From: Candidatus Tayloriibacteriota bacterium
GTDB taxonomy: Bacteria > Patescibacteriota > Minisyncoccia > Phycocordibacterales > PALSA-1337
Length of the DNA: 32,561 nt
Direction: 5' to 3'
NCBI GenBank assembly: GCA_903893855.1
Contig: CAITNV010000054.1
Span: 1-32,561, forward strand
The position numbers and the translations under genes are program-made. This document shows, one piece after another, positions 15,743-23,662 of the stretch; within the stretch, counting starts at the first letter, position 1; each line of letters opens with the position of its first letter. A model generated the notes under the pieces. The model was not told where the DNA came from and did no database searches. It saw nothing but the letters and a program-made list of their open reading frames with translations.

Positions 15743-16558
15743 CTATTGAGCCTTTTGCTTCAACCACTTAGTGAGCTCCTCGGGAAGGAGTTGCTCATAG
15801 AGGTCGTCAGCATCGACAAACCTTGCGAGATCTTTGACGCTTAAGAAGCCGACATTGTCGAATTCCTCCGCGATCTCCTTCAAGAATTCGAAGTTCGTCT
15901 CTCCAATACCGATGAACATAAAATACATGTTCACCTTCGCACGCTGACATTCCAAGAGAATGTCCCGCACATGAGCTTTGTCATCATTCTCGCCGTCGGT
16001 GAGGAAATAGTTAATAACCGGTTCCCCCGATGTCGATTCAGCGACAAGCCTGTTTGATTCAGATCGGCTCGGCGTGGCATCTTCATCATTCCCCAAGCCA
16101 ATTGATTGACAAAGCCGTCCCATCCAACCTTTTGCTTTCGGCACGGTATTCGCACGACTGTTCCCTTGAACATCCTCTTGATAGAAGCCGTACTCGATAA
16201 GCATGTTTTTGATAACAGGATAGTAGTCCGTACCTCCCCATTTCGGCACTGAATGCTTGCTGAGGATTTCACGCTCAACAAAACCTTCATAGTTGTTTCG
16301 ATTGATCTTGGTAATATCGCTTACATAGCTCTCCCCCGAAGAAAAAGTCTTCACATCGAGGCAACCATTGTCATCGAAACGTAAGCCCACAGGGACGATC
16401 TGCTCAACTACTCGTTGAACCCTACCTTCACGGTAAAGTCCTTGCATTGAGCTACTGACATCGAGAGTGATCCCGACAGCAGCGCACATTTTGGGCAAGT
16501 TGCGCTTCTCGAGCACGAACTTGACCCTTTTCTCTTCTTTCTCCAAGTTAAATTTCAT
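15743..16558 (-). CDS. TerF-like von Willebrand factor A domain protein
   Basis: A 271-residue vWA protein. The metal-ion-dependent adhesion site is complete: DVSSS near residue 33, the Thr of GGTDYYPV near residue 109, and the Asp of FLTDGENDD near residue 188. These residues bind Mg2+ or a similar ion and a partner protein. Proteins of this type (TerF/TerY group) belong to Ter stress-response modules with TerD and TerC. There is no signal peptide, so it acts in the cytoplasm. Its ATG overlaps the telA stop by 4 bp (ATGA), indicating coupled translation. It is the last gene before the operon terminator. Confidence 0.82.
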   Translation of the reverse strand: MKFNLEKEEKRVKFVLEKRNLPKMCAAVGITLDVSSSMQGLYREGRVQRVVEQIVPVGLRFDDNGCLDVKTFSSGESYVSDITKINRNNYEGFVEREILSKHSVPKWGGTDYYPVIKNMLIEYGFYQEDVQGNSRANTVPKAKGWMGRLCQSIGLGNDEDATPSRSESNRLVAESTSGEPVINYFLTDGENDDKAHVRDILLECQRAKVNMYFMFIGIGETNFEFLKEIAEEFDNVGFLSVKDLARFVDADDLYEQLLPEELTKWLKQKAQ

Positions 16559-17505
16559 ACACGTTGTAATCCTTGTACTATCCTTTGTTGTGTGTTTGTA
16601 ACACTCGCTACAATTGCATCATCAAGCTGCGTACCATTTGCAATTGCCGTCAAAACGCAGAGATAATTCGTGCGCCATGCCGGTATATCCACCAAAAGTG
16701 TATTCGAAACACAATCAATGATATGCACGATGGATGCTGCCAAATATTGCCGTTGTAATTTACTCACTTCGAGCATTGCAATTGTTGAGGTGAGACTCTC
16801 GATACGCGAATCGAGCTTTTTCATTTGATCCTCAATACGAACTGCTTCAATTGCACCGTTGTATTTACCTGACCTACAATAGAAGATGAGATATTTTCCT
16901 GCGATAATGACTGCCATAACCTCATCAAGTAATGTAAGCGTGTCTGTACGTAACAACTCTGCAGATCTCGCCAATTCTTCCAATTGCGGTATTCGCGCAT
17001 TTAGATTAGTGACGAGATTGTGGAGATTACGATATTCTCCTTCAAATTTCGCGATCGATTCACCGCGTTTACCGATTTGAAGTTTATTGAGCGCATTGAC
17101 TATCGCACTAATTTCTTGTTTTGAAGCGTCCATCACCGGCGAATGAACAATGTGTGTTTCTCTATCAAGAAGTTTTGAAGCATTCCGCTGGAATTCTTCA
17201 CCCCAGTGGAGGAACTTTTCATCCCTTCCATCATCGAGATTGGTCACACGAATATGTTGACTCGCTTTAGTGAACACTGCGATGTCGCACCCTTCCGTAA
17301 TCATCGAGCGTAGTTCATACGCTGAGACCTCAATTCGCTTCCGAGCAGTTCCACCGTGGAAAATAACACTCGGTAAAACCGGTTTACTTTCTTCACGGTG
17401 GACTGCTGGAGTGCCGAATGAGAGCACGGAAGGTTTAACTTCCTGTTGTACATCTGGCAGTATGCGTATGCCAGAAGTTTTCGGTTTATCTTCTGGCTTT
17501 TTCAT
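16555..17505 (-). CDS. telA: TelA-like toxic anion resistance protein
   Basis: About 316 residues from ATG 17505 (MKKPEDKPK). The ORF track extends to 17712, but that extension lies antisense-free inside terD in another frame and is not credible; the chosen start follows the terD stop by 1 bp. After a disordered 60-residue N-terminus the protein is almost all helical. The central and C-terminal parts (LLDEVMAVIIAGKYLIFY; LEVSKLQRQYLAASI) match the pattern of TelA/KlaA proteins. These are linked to tellurite and other stress resistance, with an unresolved mechanism. Placement between TerD and a TerF-like vWA protein supports the call. Confidence 0.75.
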   Translation of the reverse strand: MKKPEDKPKTSGIRILPDVQQEVKPSVLSFGTPAVHREESKPVLPSVIFHGGTARKRIEVSAYELRSMITEGCDIAVFTKASQHIRVTNLDDGRDEKFLHWGEEFQRNASKLLDRETHIVHSPVMDASKQEISAIVNALNKLQIGKRGESIAKFEGEYRNLHNLVTNLNARIPQLEELARSAELLRTDTLTLLDEVMAVIIAGKYLIFYCRSGKYNGAIEAVRIEDQMKKLDSRIESLTSTIAMLEVSKLQRQYLAASIVHIIDCVSNTLLVDIPAWRTNYLCVLTAIANGTQLDDAIVASVTNTQQRIVQGLQRV

Positions 17506-17506
17506 A

Positions 17507-18112
17507 TTAGCTATACTGCGTGAGCACATCTCCCAATTCCACCTCAGAACCAACACCCACGGCCTTGAAGGCCCAAGTGCCATTTTCACGAACAAGACTA
17601 CCAACTTGAATTGCCCGATTACCGGCGAATTCGCGAGACAGGTCATACCGGCAGAGCTCTTCGCCACTATCGGCATCAAGCACTCGGACGAATGCATTGT
17701 TGACGCGCCCAAAGTCCTGCTTGCGTTTCCGAGCTTCGTAAATGGTGACGAAGAGTGACACTTCGACGAGCGCTTGCGGCAAACGGGAGAGAGCGATCTT
17801 GATCACTTCATCATCCCCTTCGCCGGCACCCGTCCGATTATCACCCGTATGCGTCATCGTTCCGTCGGTCGTTTCGAGGCTACCGTCCGGATTCTTCGTA
17901 AGATCGGTGTTCGCATAACATACCGCATGCGAACCATCCCCGAAGAATTTCGGCGAGCCTTGTGGCGTAATGACGAGCCCGAATGCACTCGCATCGAGAT
18001 CGAAATTCTCACCAGCTTTCTCGGCAACATCCCAACCCATTGCGACCATAACTGTCGCAACACCCTTGTTGATCTGGAATTTTTTGCCTTTTTGCAGATT
18101 AAACGTGGCCAT
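17507..18112 (-). CDS. terD: TerD-domain stress protein
   Basis: A 201-residue protein of the TerD family of beta-sandwich, Ca2+-binding cytoplasmic stress proteins. Diagnostic parts are FDLDASAFGL near residue 37 and the acidic metal-binding segment TGDNRTGAGEGDDE near residue 89, with the family's usual length of about 190-200 residues. It has a good Shine-Dalgarno site (GGAG, 5 bases before ATG 18112), unlike most genes in this window. The 144-bp leader between terC and terD carries two hairpins, so terD may be tuned separately from terC. TelA begins 1 bp after its stop. Confidence 0.93.
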   Translation of the reverse strand: MATFNLQKGKKFQINKGVATVMVAMGWDVAEKAGENFDLDASAFGLVITPQGSPKFFGDGSHAVCYANTDLTKNPDGSLETTDGTMTHTGDNRTGAGEGDDEVIKIALSRLPQALVEVSLFVTIYEARKRKQDFGRVNNAFVRVLDADSGEELCRYDLSREFAGNRAIQVGSLVRENGTWAFKAVGVGSEVELGDVLTQYS

Positions 18113-18167
18113 AATTTCTCCTATACTGTTCGATTGTCAAAGAAACAGATTTGTTTGCACTCCTCTG

Positions 18168-18233
18168 CCAGAGATCGTTCGCGACGCGAACTTTTAATCT
18201 CTGGATAAAGGAGGTAAGTTGCCAATTTACCTC
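18168..18233 (-). promoter_or_regulatory. Structured leader between terC and terD
   Basis: Reading the minus strand there is a 7-bp hairpin GAGGTAA/TTACCTC (18211-18233). Next comes a nested structure, CCAGAGAT/ATCTCTGG (18168-18204), enclosing GTTCGCG/CGCGAAC. The inner part is also a near-perfect DNA palindrome. Neither hairpin has a U-tract. It could stabilise terD mRNA, act as an RNA switch or bind a regulator. Confidence 0.45.
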
Positions 18234-18256
18234 GTGCATGTAATACGCCTTCGTAA

Positions 18257-19006
18257 TTACTGATGCTTTTGCTTAAACGTATCCCGCAGCATCGCACCAG
18301 CAATGATGACAATAACACCGATAATCTCTCCGATTTCACCGAGATTGAAGTGATACGGCTTGAACACCGCAAGTGACACACCAATTTTGTCCCCCACCCA
18401 CACCAGAGTCTCCGCTCCGTGCTCCGCGAGCATCATGAGTCCGAGAAACGCGAGGATTATATACGCAGCATCCTCGAGCGCGGGGAATTTCGACATGACC
18501 TTGCGGACTACTTGCGCCGCTATCGCCAACATGACGATTGAAGCAAGGACACCAATGATGATGATCGCAATGTTTTGACTCATCGCAACCACCGCAATGA
18601 TGTTGTCCGTTGAAAGGGACAAGTCTAGGAAGCCGATAGATATCAAGACTTTGATAAGACTGGCAGTTTTAGGCTTTGCTGTGCCGTCTTCGTTTTCTTC
18701 GTCTTTACTAAAGTGACCCCAGCAAAGGTAGAAGAGGTAAGCGGCTCCAAGCACTTGCACCCATGGGTTGCGCGCGATAAACGCCGCGAAACCGAGGGCT
18801 ACGACACGGAGAACCGCCGCAAGAATCATCCCGAACCAAATCGCTTTACTGCGCATCTTGGCCGGAAGATCCATAACCAAAGCATTGATCGCTATGGAAT
18901 TGTCGCCGGATAGCGCCGCATCCATAATGAGAATCGCGAATATTACCCCGATTCCCTGCACACCAATGTTTCCCAGACCGACTACGAATTCATTAATAAC
19001 GGTCAT
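18257..19006 (-). CDS. terC: TerC-family integral membrane protein
   Basis: A 249-residue membrane protein with about seven hydrophobic segments. Two copies of the family's conserved acidic motif are visible, ALSGDNSIAI near residue 32 and LSTDNIIAV near residue 130, related by an internal duplication. TerC proteins take part in metal ion export and Ter stress responses; some relatives export manganese. It has a strong Shine-Dalgarno site (GGAGG, 4 bases before the ATG) and its own promoter with TTGACA. It is the first gene of the operon, directly downstream of a TrmB-like regulator gene. Confidence 0.93.
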   Translation of the reverse strand: MTVINEFVVGLGNIGVQGIGVIFAILIMDAALSGDNSIAINALVMDLPAKMRSKAIWFGMILAAVLRVVALGFAAFIARNPWVQVLGAAYLFYLCWGHFSKDEENEDGTAKPKTASLIKVLISIGFLDLSLSTDNIIAVVAMSQNIAIIIIGVLASIVMLAIAAQVVRKVMSKFPALEDAAYIILAFLGLMMLAEHGAETLVWVGDKIGVSLAVFKPYHFNLGEIGEIIGVIVIIAGAMLRDTFKQKHQ

Positions 19007-19055
19007 ATTTCCTCCAATTACTATTTTGTTGTTATTGCGTTTACTATCTGACGGA

Positions 19056-19083
19056 AGAATACTCCCGCTGGAAAAAGTGTCAA
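19056..19083 (-). promoter_or_regulatory. Promoter of terC
   Basis: On the minus strand a perfect -35 TTGACA (19078-19083), a 16-bp spacer and a -10 TATTCT (19056-19061). The expected start near 19049 gives a roughly 43-nt leader including the GGAGG site. Confidence 0.6.
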
Positions 19084-19104
19084 TTATGATTAGACAAAAT
19101 GAAT

Positions 19105-19213
19105 TAGATAATCTATATCAAAATAGAAAATAAAAATAAGCTCTATTTTAGAGCCTATTTTATGCATACTTTTTAGTTTTATATTATCGGTTTATCTAGT
19201 TTAAATTAGATAA
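19105..19213. promoter_or_regulatory. Repeated TTAGATAA motifs, candidate regulator sites
   Basis: TAGATAATCTA, a perfect palindrome, lies at 19105-19115, just upstream of the terC -35. TTATCTA (19192-19198) and TAGATAA (19207-19213) form an inverted pair 80 bp further. Three copies of one motif between the TrmB-like gene and terC suggest operator sites, though AT-rich DNA makes chance copies possible. Confidence 0.35.
19124..19154 (-). terminator. Terminator of the TrmB-like regulator gene
   Basis: GCTCTA/TAGAGC around a 3-base loop (19140-19154), followed on the minus strand by TTATTTTTATTTT. It separates the regulator gene from terC. Confidence 0.65.
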
Positions 19214-19226
19214 TTAAAGTCATATT

Positions 19227-20018
19227 TCATTTCGTCTCTTGCGTCGCGCTTTCATCACTTCCACGAGTACCCTTTAGGGCAAGTTTAAAAATACTCACTA
19301 GTGTCTCTGCGAGCTCCTGATTTTTAATTAAAATGCCGTGCATGTCTTTACCGAGCATATGAATCCTAACCTCATCTTCAAATATACTTATATCGCACGA
19401 GAGCGGATACAGCTTATTATCAATCCTCACCGCCTCTTGCCCTTCCCCATCAGTAGGGATCTCTCCTTCGTCGGATGTATAGAGAACCTTAAAATGCTTG
19501 TTATCACGAATTCTAAAATCGATATATTGTCGCAAGTGTCGCGAACTAAAAAGTTTATGAATTAATTCAAAAGGGAAAATTCCATAGTCGAGATTAGCCC
19601 TAAATGCAGGATTACTCGCAAGCTCTTCCATCGAAGCCTGCACCGCCGCTTCTCCTTCGAGAATCTTCACCAAAGGTGGCTCTCCCTTACGACGAAGGGT
19701 GGCTTTAAGCTGAGGCATGATAGCATCGATATTTTTAATGCTCTGCTCGGTCTTCAGCTTCAATTCTTCAAGGAGGAATTTAATGCGCTCGGGGCTCTCT
19801 GCAGCATATGCGCTTCTTTTGCCACGTTGGATCTCGAAAACAAGGCCTTTTTCTTTAAGAAAATCGAGCACGACGTAGACGGTCGAGCGCTTGAGCCTCG
19901 TCTCCTTCGCTATATCCATTGGTAATGCAGATTCGACAGATAGTAAATATAGATAGACAGCTATTTCTTTATCAGAAATCCCAACGTTCTTCAAATAATC
20001 AAAAAAGTTGCGAGACAT
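19227..20018 (-). CDS. TrmB-like transcriptional regulator
   Basis: A 263-residue protein from ATG 20018 (MSRNFFDYL). The 88-residue extension in the ORF track runs through a terminator and into the neighbouring gene and is rejected. The N-terminal winged helix-turn-helix (residues 1-75; DKEIAVYLYLL, then RSTVYVVLDFLKEKG) is followed by a coiled-coil-like helix and a C-terminal sensor-like domain, the layout of TrmB regulators. A TACGAT box 6 bases before the ATG predicts a leaderless message. Its position directly upstream of the terC operon, and repeated motifs in between, suggest it controls the Ter genes. Ligand unknown. Confidence 0.78.
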   Translation of the reverse strand: MSRNFFDYLKNVGISDKEIAVYLYLLSVESALPMDIAKETRLKRSTVYVVLDFLKEKGLVFEIQRGKRSAYAAESPERIKFLLEELKLKTEQSIKNIDAIMPQLKATLRRKGEPPLVKILEGEAAVQASMEELASNPAFRANLDYGIFPFELIHKLFSSRHLRQYIDFRIRDNKHFKVLYTSDEGEIPTDGEGQEAVRIDNKLYPLSCDISIFEDEVRIHMLGKDMHGILIKNQELAETLVSIFKLALKGTRGSDESATQETK

Positions 20019-20024
20019 GTATAT

Positions 20025-20030
20025 ATCGTA
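20025..20030 (-). promoter_or_regulatory. -10 box of the TrmB-like gene, predicted leaderless
   Basis: TACGAT on the minus strand, 6 bases before ATG 20018. A second possible -10 (TATACT, about 15 bp further upstream) would give a short leader instead. Confidence 0.4.
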
Positions 20031-20071
20031 ACAAAGTATAGCCTCGTTAACAAACACCGGAATAAGCGTGC

Positions 20072-20102
20072 AAAAAAAGGGCGCACCTCGTGAGAAGTGC
20101 GC
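20072..20102 (-). terminator. Terminator of the 266-aa membrane protein gene
   Basis: On the minus strand GCGCAC pairs with GTGCGC across TTCTCACGAG, followed by CCTTTTTTT. It lies 30 bp after the stop codon. Confidence 0.85.
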
Positions 20103-20131
20103 TTGTATAGAAACGTAGAAACGTTTGGAGT

Positions 20132-20932
20132 TTATTTCTCCGCTAAGACCGCCGGCGCAGGTGTTGCCGTGGTGGCTTTTGCTGCGGCAGCTTTTGCCGC
20201 GAGTTTTCTTTTGGCCTCTGAGTACAGATCCTCCAAGGTCAGGTCCATGGGACACCAACCGACCTTTGCCAAAGCCGTCCAACCCATCCTTGCATGATCT
20301 TTGGCCAGTTCAAAACTCGATCGATCAACTGTTCCAGCTATAAAACCAGGCTCGAGCTCCTTCACGTCCTCGGCAGTTCTCGAAAGAACCCGCTGGACCG
20401 CAACTGTAACAGTTGTTGGAATTCCTGTCGCCCGTTCGCAGGGTGCGCTTTTTAAGCGATCAAGGTCGTGACCTGACACCCAACCTGTTGCGATCTCGAC
20501 ATCACGCTTGAAGTCCTGAGTCTTCCAATTCACAGCAAGCCATTGGCCGATCAGAATTTTCGAAACTGAATTGGCCCAATGCACAGCCGCCACGAATAAG
20601 CACCCTTGTGCAATCGAGACCAACAGGAATCCTGGCGCGAACCACGTGAAATTTTCCACGTGGTTTTCGAACGCGCCGTACTCAAAGTACGTGAGTGCGA
20701 AAAGGGCGATCGCCCCCAGAATTACCCCGAAACGGAATGGCATTCGGAAGCGATTGACCTGGTTTGACACCTCCTCAAAATGAGGCACCGGCCTGATGCT
20801 TTTGTCACCGCAGTACGTCGTACCAGCGACCCATGTCAGACTAAAATCGCTGGCAAGTTGTTTGTACCAAGTTTGCTGCTCGCAAACTTTGGTATAAGTA
20901 TTAATGTTTTCTTGATCCGAGGTACTATTCAT
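20132..20932 (-). CDS. Membrane protein of unknown function
   Basis: About 266 residues from ATG 20932 (MNSTSDQEN), chosen over the GTG at 20950 because a GGAG site lies 10 bases before this ATG. Two hydrophobic segments (about residues 68-86 and 97-120) form a hairpin in the membrane. Both termini should be cytoplasmic, with a long hydrophilic C-terminal part. The tail is an Ala/Lys/Thr/Pro-rich low-complexity stretch (KLAAKAAAAKATTATPAPA). No family is recognised. The gene is GC-richer than its neighbours. It has its own promoter and terminator, so it is a single-gene unit. Confidence 0.65.
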   Translation of the reverse strand: MNSTSDQENINTYTKVCEQQTWYKQLASDFSLTWVAGTTYCGDKSIRPVPHFEEVSNQVNRFRMPFRFGVILGAIALFALTYFEYGAFENHVENFTWFAPGFLLVSIAQGCLFVAAVHWANSVSKILIGQWLAVNWKTQDFKRDVEIATGWVSGHDLDRLKSAPCERATGIPTTVTVAVQRVLSRTAEDVKELEPGFIAGTVDRSSFELAKDHARMGWTALAKVGWCPMDLTLEDLYSEAKRKLAAKAAAAKATTATPAPAVLAEK

Positions 20933-21033
20933 TTTCAACGTTCTCCACACACCTTGGTTTAATACGATAGGGATGCTCTCCCCCGCCTATGACTCGATAC
21001 TCTCAAAGCCATACACTAATCGTAGTGCTGATA

Positions 21034-21080
21034 GGTGTACTCAGCAGGTGTACCTTATCATGAAAGACGAGTATTGTCAA
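21034..21080 (-). promoter_or_regulatory. Promoter and direct repeats upstream of the 266-aa gene
   Basis: On the minus strand a perfect -35 TTGACA (21075-21080), a 17-bp spacer and a weak -10 TAAGGT (21052-21057). Two direct copies of GTACACC (21047-21053 and 21034-21040, 13-bp period) overlap the -10 and start region and could be operator sites. The transcript leader would be about 110 nt. Confidence 0.45.
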
Positions 21081-21127
21081 CTATATTACTGAACACCAGA
21101 ACCGTGATGAACACACTGATGCCACCC

Positions 21128-22198
21128 TTATTTAGAGCCGTTTTTAACGTATTTAGCGTATCTACCTTCGAGCTTGGTGAAAGCGTCTTTTGAACTGAAT
21201 AGATAATGATACCCGTACATTTTTGACAATTTCGTGCCATCGACAGCAATAGGATATGAATATGATTTCCAACCACCGCGAGACGTGGTGATTTTACCGA
21301 GCGTTATATGCCACATACAAAAGAAAGCGATACGAATAAGCCATGGGGGCAGACATACCGACTTCTTACCAACTGCGCGAGCCATATCAGGACCTAAAAC
21401 CACCTCCCCCGCGGGACAAATATTAAATATTTCAAAATCGCTCTTAAGGTCGTTCAAAGCGAGAAGCTCAACAATGTTAGTCACATCGTCTTCATGAATA
21501 AATTGTCGGAGCCACTTCTTGGTAATCGGCACGAACGACACCATTGCTTTAACAATACTATATGCAAAAGACCCAGATATCTGCCCCGATAAAGCAGACT
21601 GAAGGCCAAAACGAATCTTGAGATATCGCCCGCGTGGACCGGTAATAGCAACTGGCCTAACTACAGCCACCTTCGGGACGTGCCCTCCCCTACTCTTAGC
21701 CGCGGTGAATTTCTGAGCGAGATGCTCCTCGACGATACGCTTCTCTTCGGCATAGAGATAATTGCTCTTACGGAAACCCTCTTCTTCTTTAAAAAAATGA
21801 TCCGTAGTATTCTCGGGAAATGCTCCATATGAAGCTACGGTTGAGAAGTGGAGCAGGCGCTTCACTGACGGTAAAGAAAAAGCAAGATCGAAAACATTAT
21901 CGGAACCGACAACATTCCACTTCCATTGAAGTGGCTTTTTCATATACATTTCTCGAATCTGCCAAGCAGTGTGAATGATAACGTCTGGTGCGAAGGCCTT
22001 CACACTATCCTGCCAACCATTGTCCCCAAGATTTGCATGTATGAAGCTTATCTTCGAAGAGAATGGGTGCGTCTTCAGGGCTTCAGCGAGTGGCTCTTTA
22101 TCAAGCAAGAGAATTGCTTCCACATCCATTCGTGATGCGAATTGTTCGGCGAGCATTGCGCCAACATAGCCTGAGCCTCCCGTGATAAATAATTTCAT
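21128..22198 (-). CDS. NAD-dependent epimerase/dehydratase (extended SDR)
   Basis: A 356-residue extended short-chain dehydrogenase. The dinucleotide-binding motif GGSGYVGAMLAEQF is at residues 7-20, and the catalytic Tyr-x3-Lys appears as YLYAEEK near residue 150. This group includes UDP-sugar 4-epimerases, dTDP-sugar dehydratases and sterol-type dehydrogenases; the substrate cannot be told. The upstream gene in the same direction is a sugar-phosphate transferase, so a nucleotide-sugar or lipid-linked-sugar role in surface polysaccharide synthesis is most likely. A TACAAT box directly after the upstream stop codon gives it its own leaderless promoter. Confidence 0.85.
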   Translation of the reverse strand: MKLFITGGSGYVGAMLAEQFASRMDVEAILLLDKEPLAEALKTHPFSSKISFIHANLGDNGWQDSVKAFAPDVIIHTAWQIREMYMKKPLQWKWNVVGSDNVFDLAFSLPSVKRLLHFSTVASYGAFPENTTDHFFKEEEGFRKSNYLYAEEKRIVEEHLAQKFTAAKSRGGHVPKVAVVRPVAITGPRGRYLKIRFGLQSALSGQISGSFAYSIVKAMVSFVPITKKWLRQFIHEDDVTNIVELLALNDLKSDFEIFNICPAGEVVLGPDMARAVGKKSVCLPPWLIRIAFFCMWHITLGKITTSRGGWKSYSYPIAVDGTKLSKMYGYHYLFSSKDAFTKLEGRYAKYVKNGSK

Positions 22199-22204
22199 TT
22201 AGCA

Positions 22205-22210
22205 ATTGTA
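22205..22210 (-). promoter_or_regulatory. -10 box of the epimerase gene, predicted leaderless
   Basis: TACAAT on the minus strand, 6 bases before ATG 22198 and immediately after the stop codon of the upstream gene. Confidence 0.55.
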
Positions 22211-23569
22211 CTACATACCACTTCGCGATAAAAGTGTTCGAATGGTTCGCAAAACGATACGAATGTCGAGGATAACCGAGCGGTTCTTAACGTAGTACAA
22301 ATCATATGCGAGACGGATTTTCGTTGCTTCAAGAGACTGCGGTGGAAGATCTTGACTTACCTGTGCCCAACCAGAAAGCCCAGGGCTTATAACGCTACGA
22401 ATAGAATAATATGGAATTGCAGACTCTAACTCCTTGCCAAGGTTGTAGATATCAGGTCGTGGACCAATAAGAGAAAGGTCACCTTTTAATACACTCCAAA
22501 TTTGTGGAAGTTCATCAATACGACTCTTTCGGAGGAATTTACCTACGCGCGTTACTCGAGTATCATTTTCTTTAAGCCAAATACCCTTATCGCTATTCCT
22601 CTTCCTCATACTTCGGAATTTAATCATTTTAATGAGCTTACCACTCTTGCCAATACGCTCTTGTTCGATAAAAATCGGCCCACCATCGTCGAGTTTAATT
22701 GCGATATACACAAATGGATAAAATAAAAGTGAAATAGCCCCACCAATGATAGAGAGCGTAATATCGAGGATTCGCTTGAAAAGATCGTGAACTACTTTAG
22801 GCGACGTCGAGATATTCTCGAGGAACCAGTAGTGATGTAACAACGATAGTGGCTCTCGTTCAAAGATATTCTCATAGAGTTTCGCAACATCGATAAATTC
22901 AATCTTTGAGAAAATAAGGCTATACAAATACTCCGCCGCAGGCTTTACTTTCTCATTTTTTAGATCAAGGACAACGACACTCACCCCCTCCTTTGCAATA
23001 CTCTCTGCAAGCTCGTGTCGAAGCCCTTCAGCAGAATGGACAGAGACGTCGATAGTACGGACGAATTTTATGGAATATCGGTTATTGGAATTAATCTCAT
23101 GTTCGAGCTCTTTCATTTCATCGCCTGTTGCAACGAGGATAGCATTTGATTTCTTTTCATTATTCCAACGAGAAAATACTCGTTCGAAGAGCCACAATCT
23201 CCATACGAAAATAAATACGAGGGAAACGATAAGGAATATAAACAAACTCGCTTTCGGTGTAATCGTAAGATACGGAATAAAATAAAAGAAAAGCACTGCA
23301 ACAACGCTGTTGATTATCTCAGTGTTGAGGATGATTTGTGGAAGCTTATTCTTGAGTATCGTTGTGTGCTTCTCATACAAGCCGGCAATGAAGAACGATA
23401 TGACCCAAAAAATGAAGAGGATAGAAAACGGGAGTAAATGATACCCGAGAATATCCGTATCGGGGAACTTGGCGTATCTCAATAATAGCGTTATATAGAG
23501 CGATATGTAGAGGAAAAACACATCGCCCACTAAGAGTACATATCGTTCAACTTTATGTAATGTTTTCAT
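22211..23569 (-). CDS. Polyprenyl-phosphate sugar phosphotransferase (WcaJ/WbaP type)
   Basis: About 452 residues from ATG 23569. It starts exopolysaccharide or O-antigen-like chains by moving a sugar-1-phosphate from a UDP-sugar to undecaprenyl phosphate at the inner membrane. The N-terminal half has four membrane segments and a Rossmann-like soluble domain (residues 140-240). A fifth membrane segment (about 275-295) leads into the catalytic domain. Hallmarks are KMIKFRSMR near residue 317, KSRIDELPQ near 348, and LIGPRPD near 368, all standard for this family. Length is normal. The epimerase gene follows after 12 bp. Confidence 0.93.
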   Translation of the reverse strand: MKTLHKVERYVLLVGDVFFLYISLYITLLLRYAKFPDTDILGYHLLPFSILFIFWVISFFIAGLYEKHTTILKNKLPQIILNTEIINSVVAVLFFYFIPYLTITPKASLFIFLIVSLVFIFVWRLWLFERVFSRWNNEKKSNAILVATGDEMKELEHEINSNNRYSIKFVRTIDVSVHSAEGLRHELAESIAKEGVSVVVLDLKNEKVKPAAEYLYSLIFSKIEFIDVAKLYENIFEREPLSLLHHYWFLENISTSPKVVHDLFKRILDITLSIIGGAISLLFYPFVYIAIKLDDGGPIFIEQERIGKSGKLIKMIKFRSMRKRNSDKGIWLKENDTRVTRVGKFLRKSRIDELPQIWSVLKGDLSLIGPRPDIYNLGKELESAIPYYSIRSVISPGLSGWAQVSQDLPPQSLEATKIRLAYDLYYVKNRSVILDIRIVLRTIRTLLSRSGM

Positions 23570-23576
23570 TATCAAA

Positions 23577-23582
23577 ATGGTA
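23577..23582 (-). promoter_or_regulatory. -10 box of the sugar phosphotransferase gene
   Basis: TACCAT on the minus strand, 7 bases before ATG 23569, fitting a leaderless message. No -35 is obvious. Confidence 0.4.
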
Positions 23583-23629
23583 CACTAAGTACACTACAAT
23601 ATCCAGCACAGCGCTATACACAAAAAAGC

Positions 23630-23657
23630 TTGACAAAAAATACGGCGGGTGTATGCT
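23630..23657 (+). promoter_or_regulatory. Strong sigma70-type promoter of a candidate ncRNA
   Basis: Perfect TTGACA (23630-23635), a 16-bp spacer and TATGCT (23652-23657). The expected start is near 23663. There is no long plus-strand ORF downstream. Confidence 0.65.
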
Positions 23658-23662
23658 TTTCA

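Noticed and set aside
16555-17712. 385-aa version of the TelA-like gene
   Set aside because: The extra 69 residues run inside terD in another frame. The ATG at 17505, 1 bp after the terD stop, begins the plausible protein.
18113-18256. yybP-ykoY manganese riboswitch before terD
   Set aside because: The conserved loop sequences of that riboswitch are not present; only generic hairpins are.
19227-20282. 351-aa version of the TrmB-like gene
   Set aside because: The extension crosses a terminator and overlaps the neighbouring gene; the helix-turn-helix domain begins at ATG 20018.
20641-20666. AACCACGTG/CACGTGGTT inverted repeat as an operator
   Set aside because: It lies inside the coding region of the 266-aa membrane protein and has no other regulatory sign; probably chance, though it is a perfect 9-bp pair.
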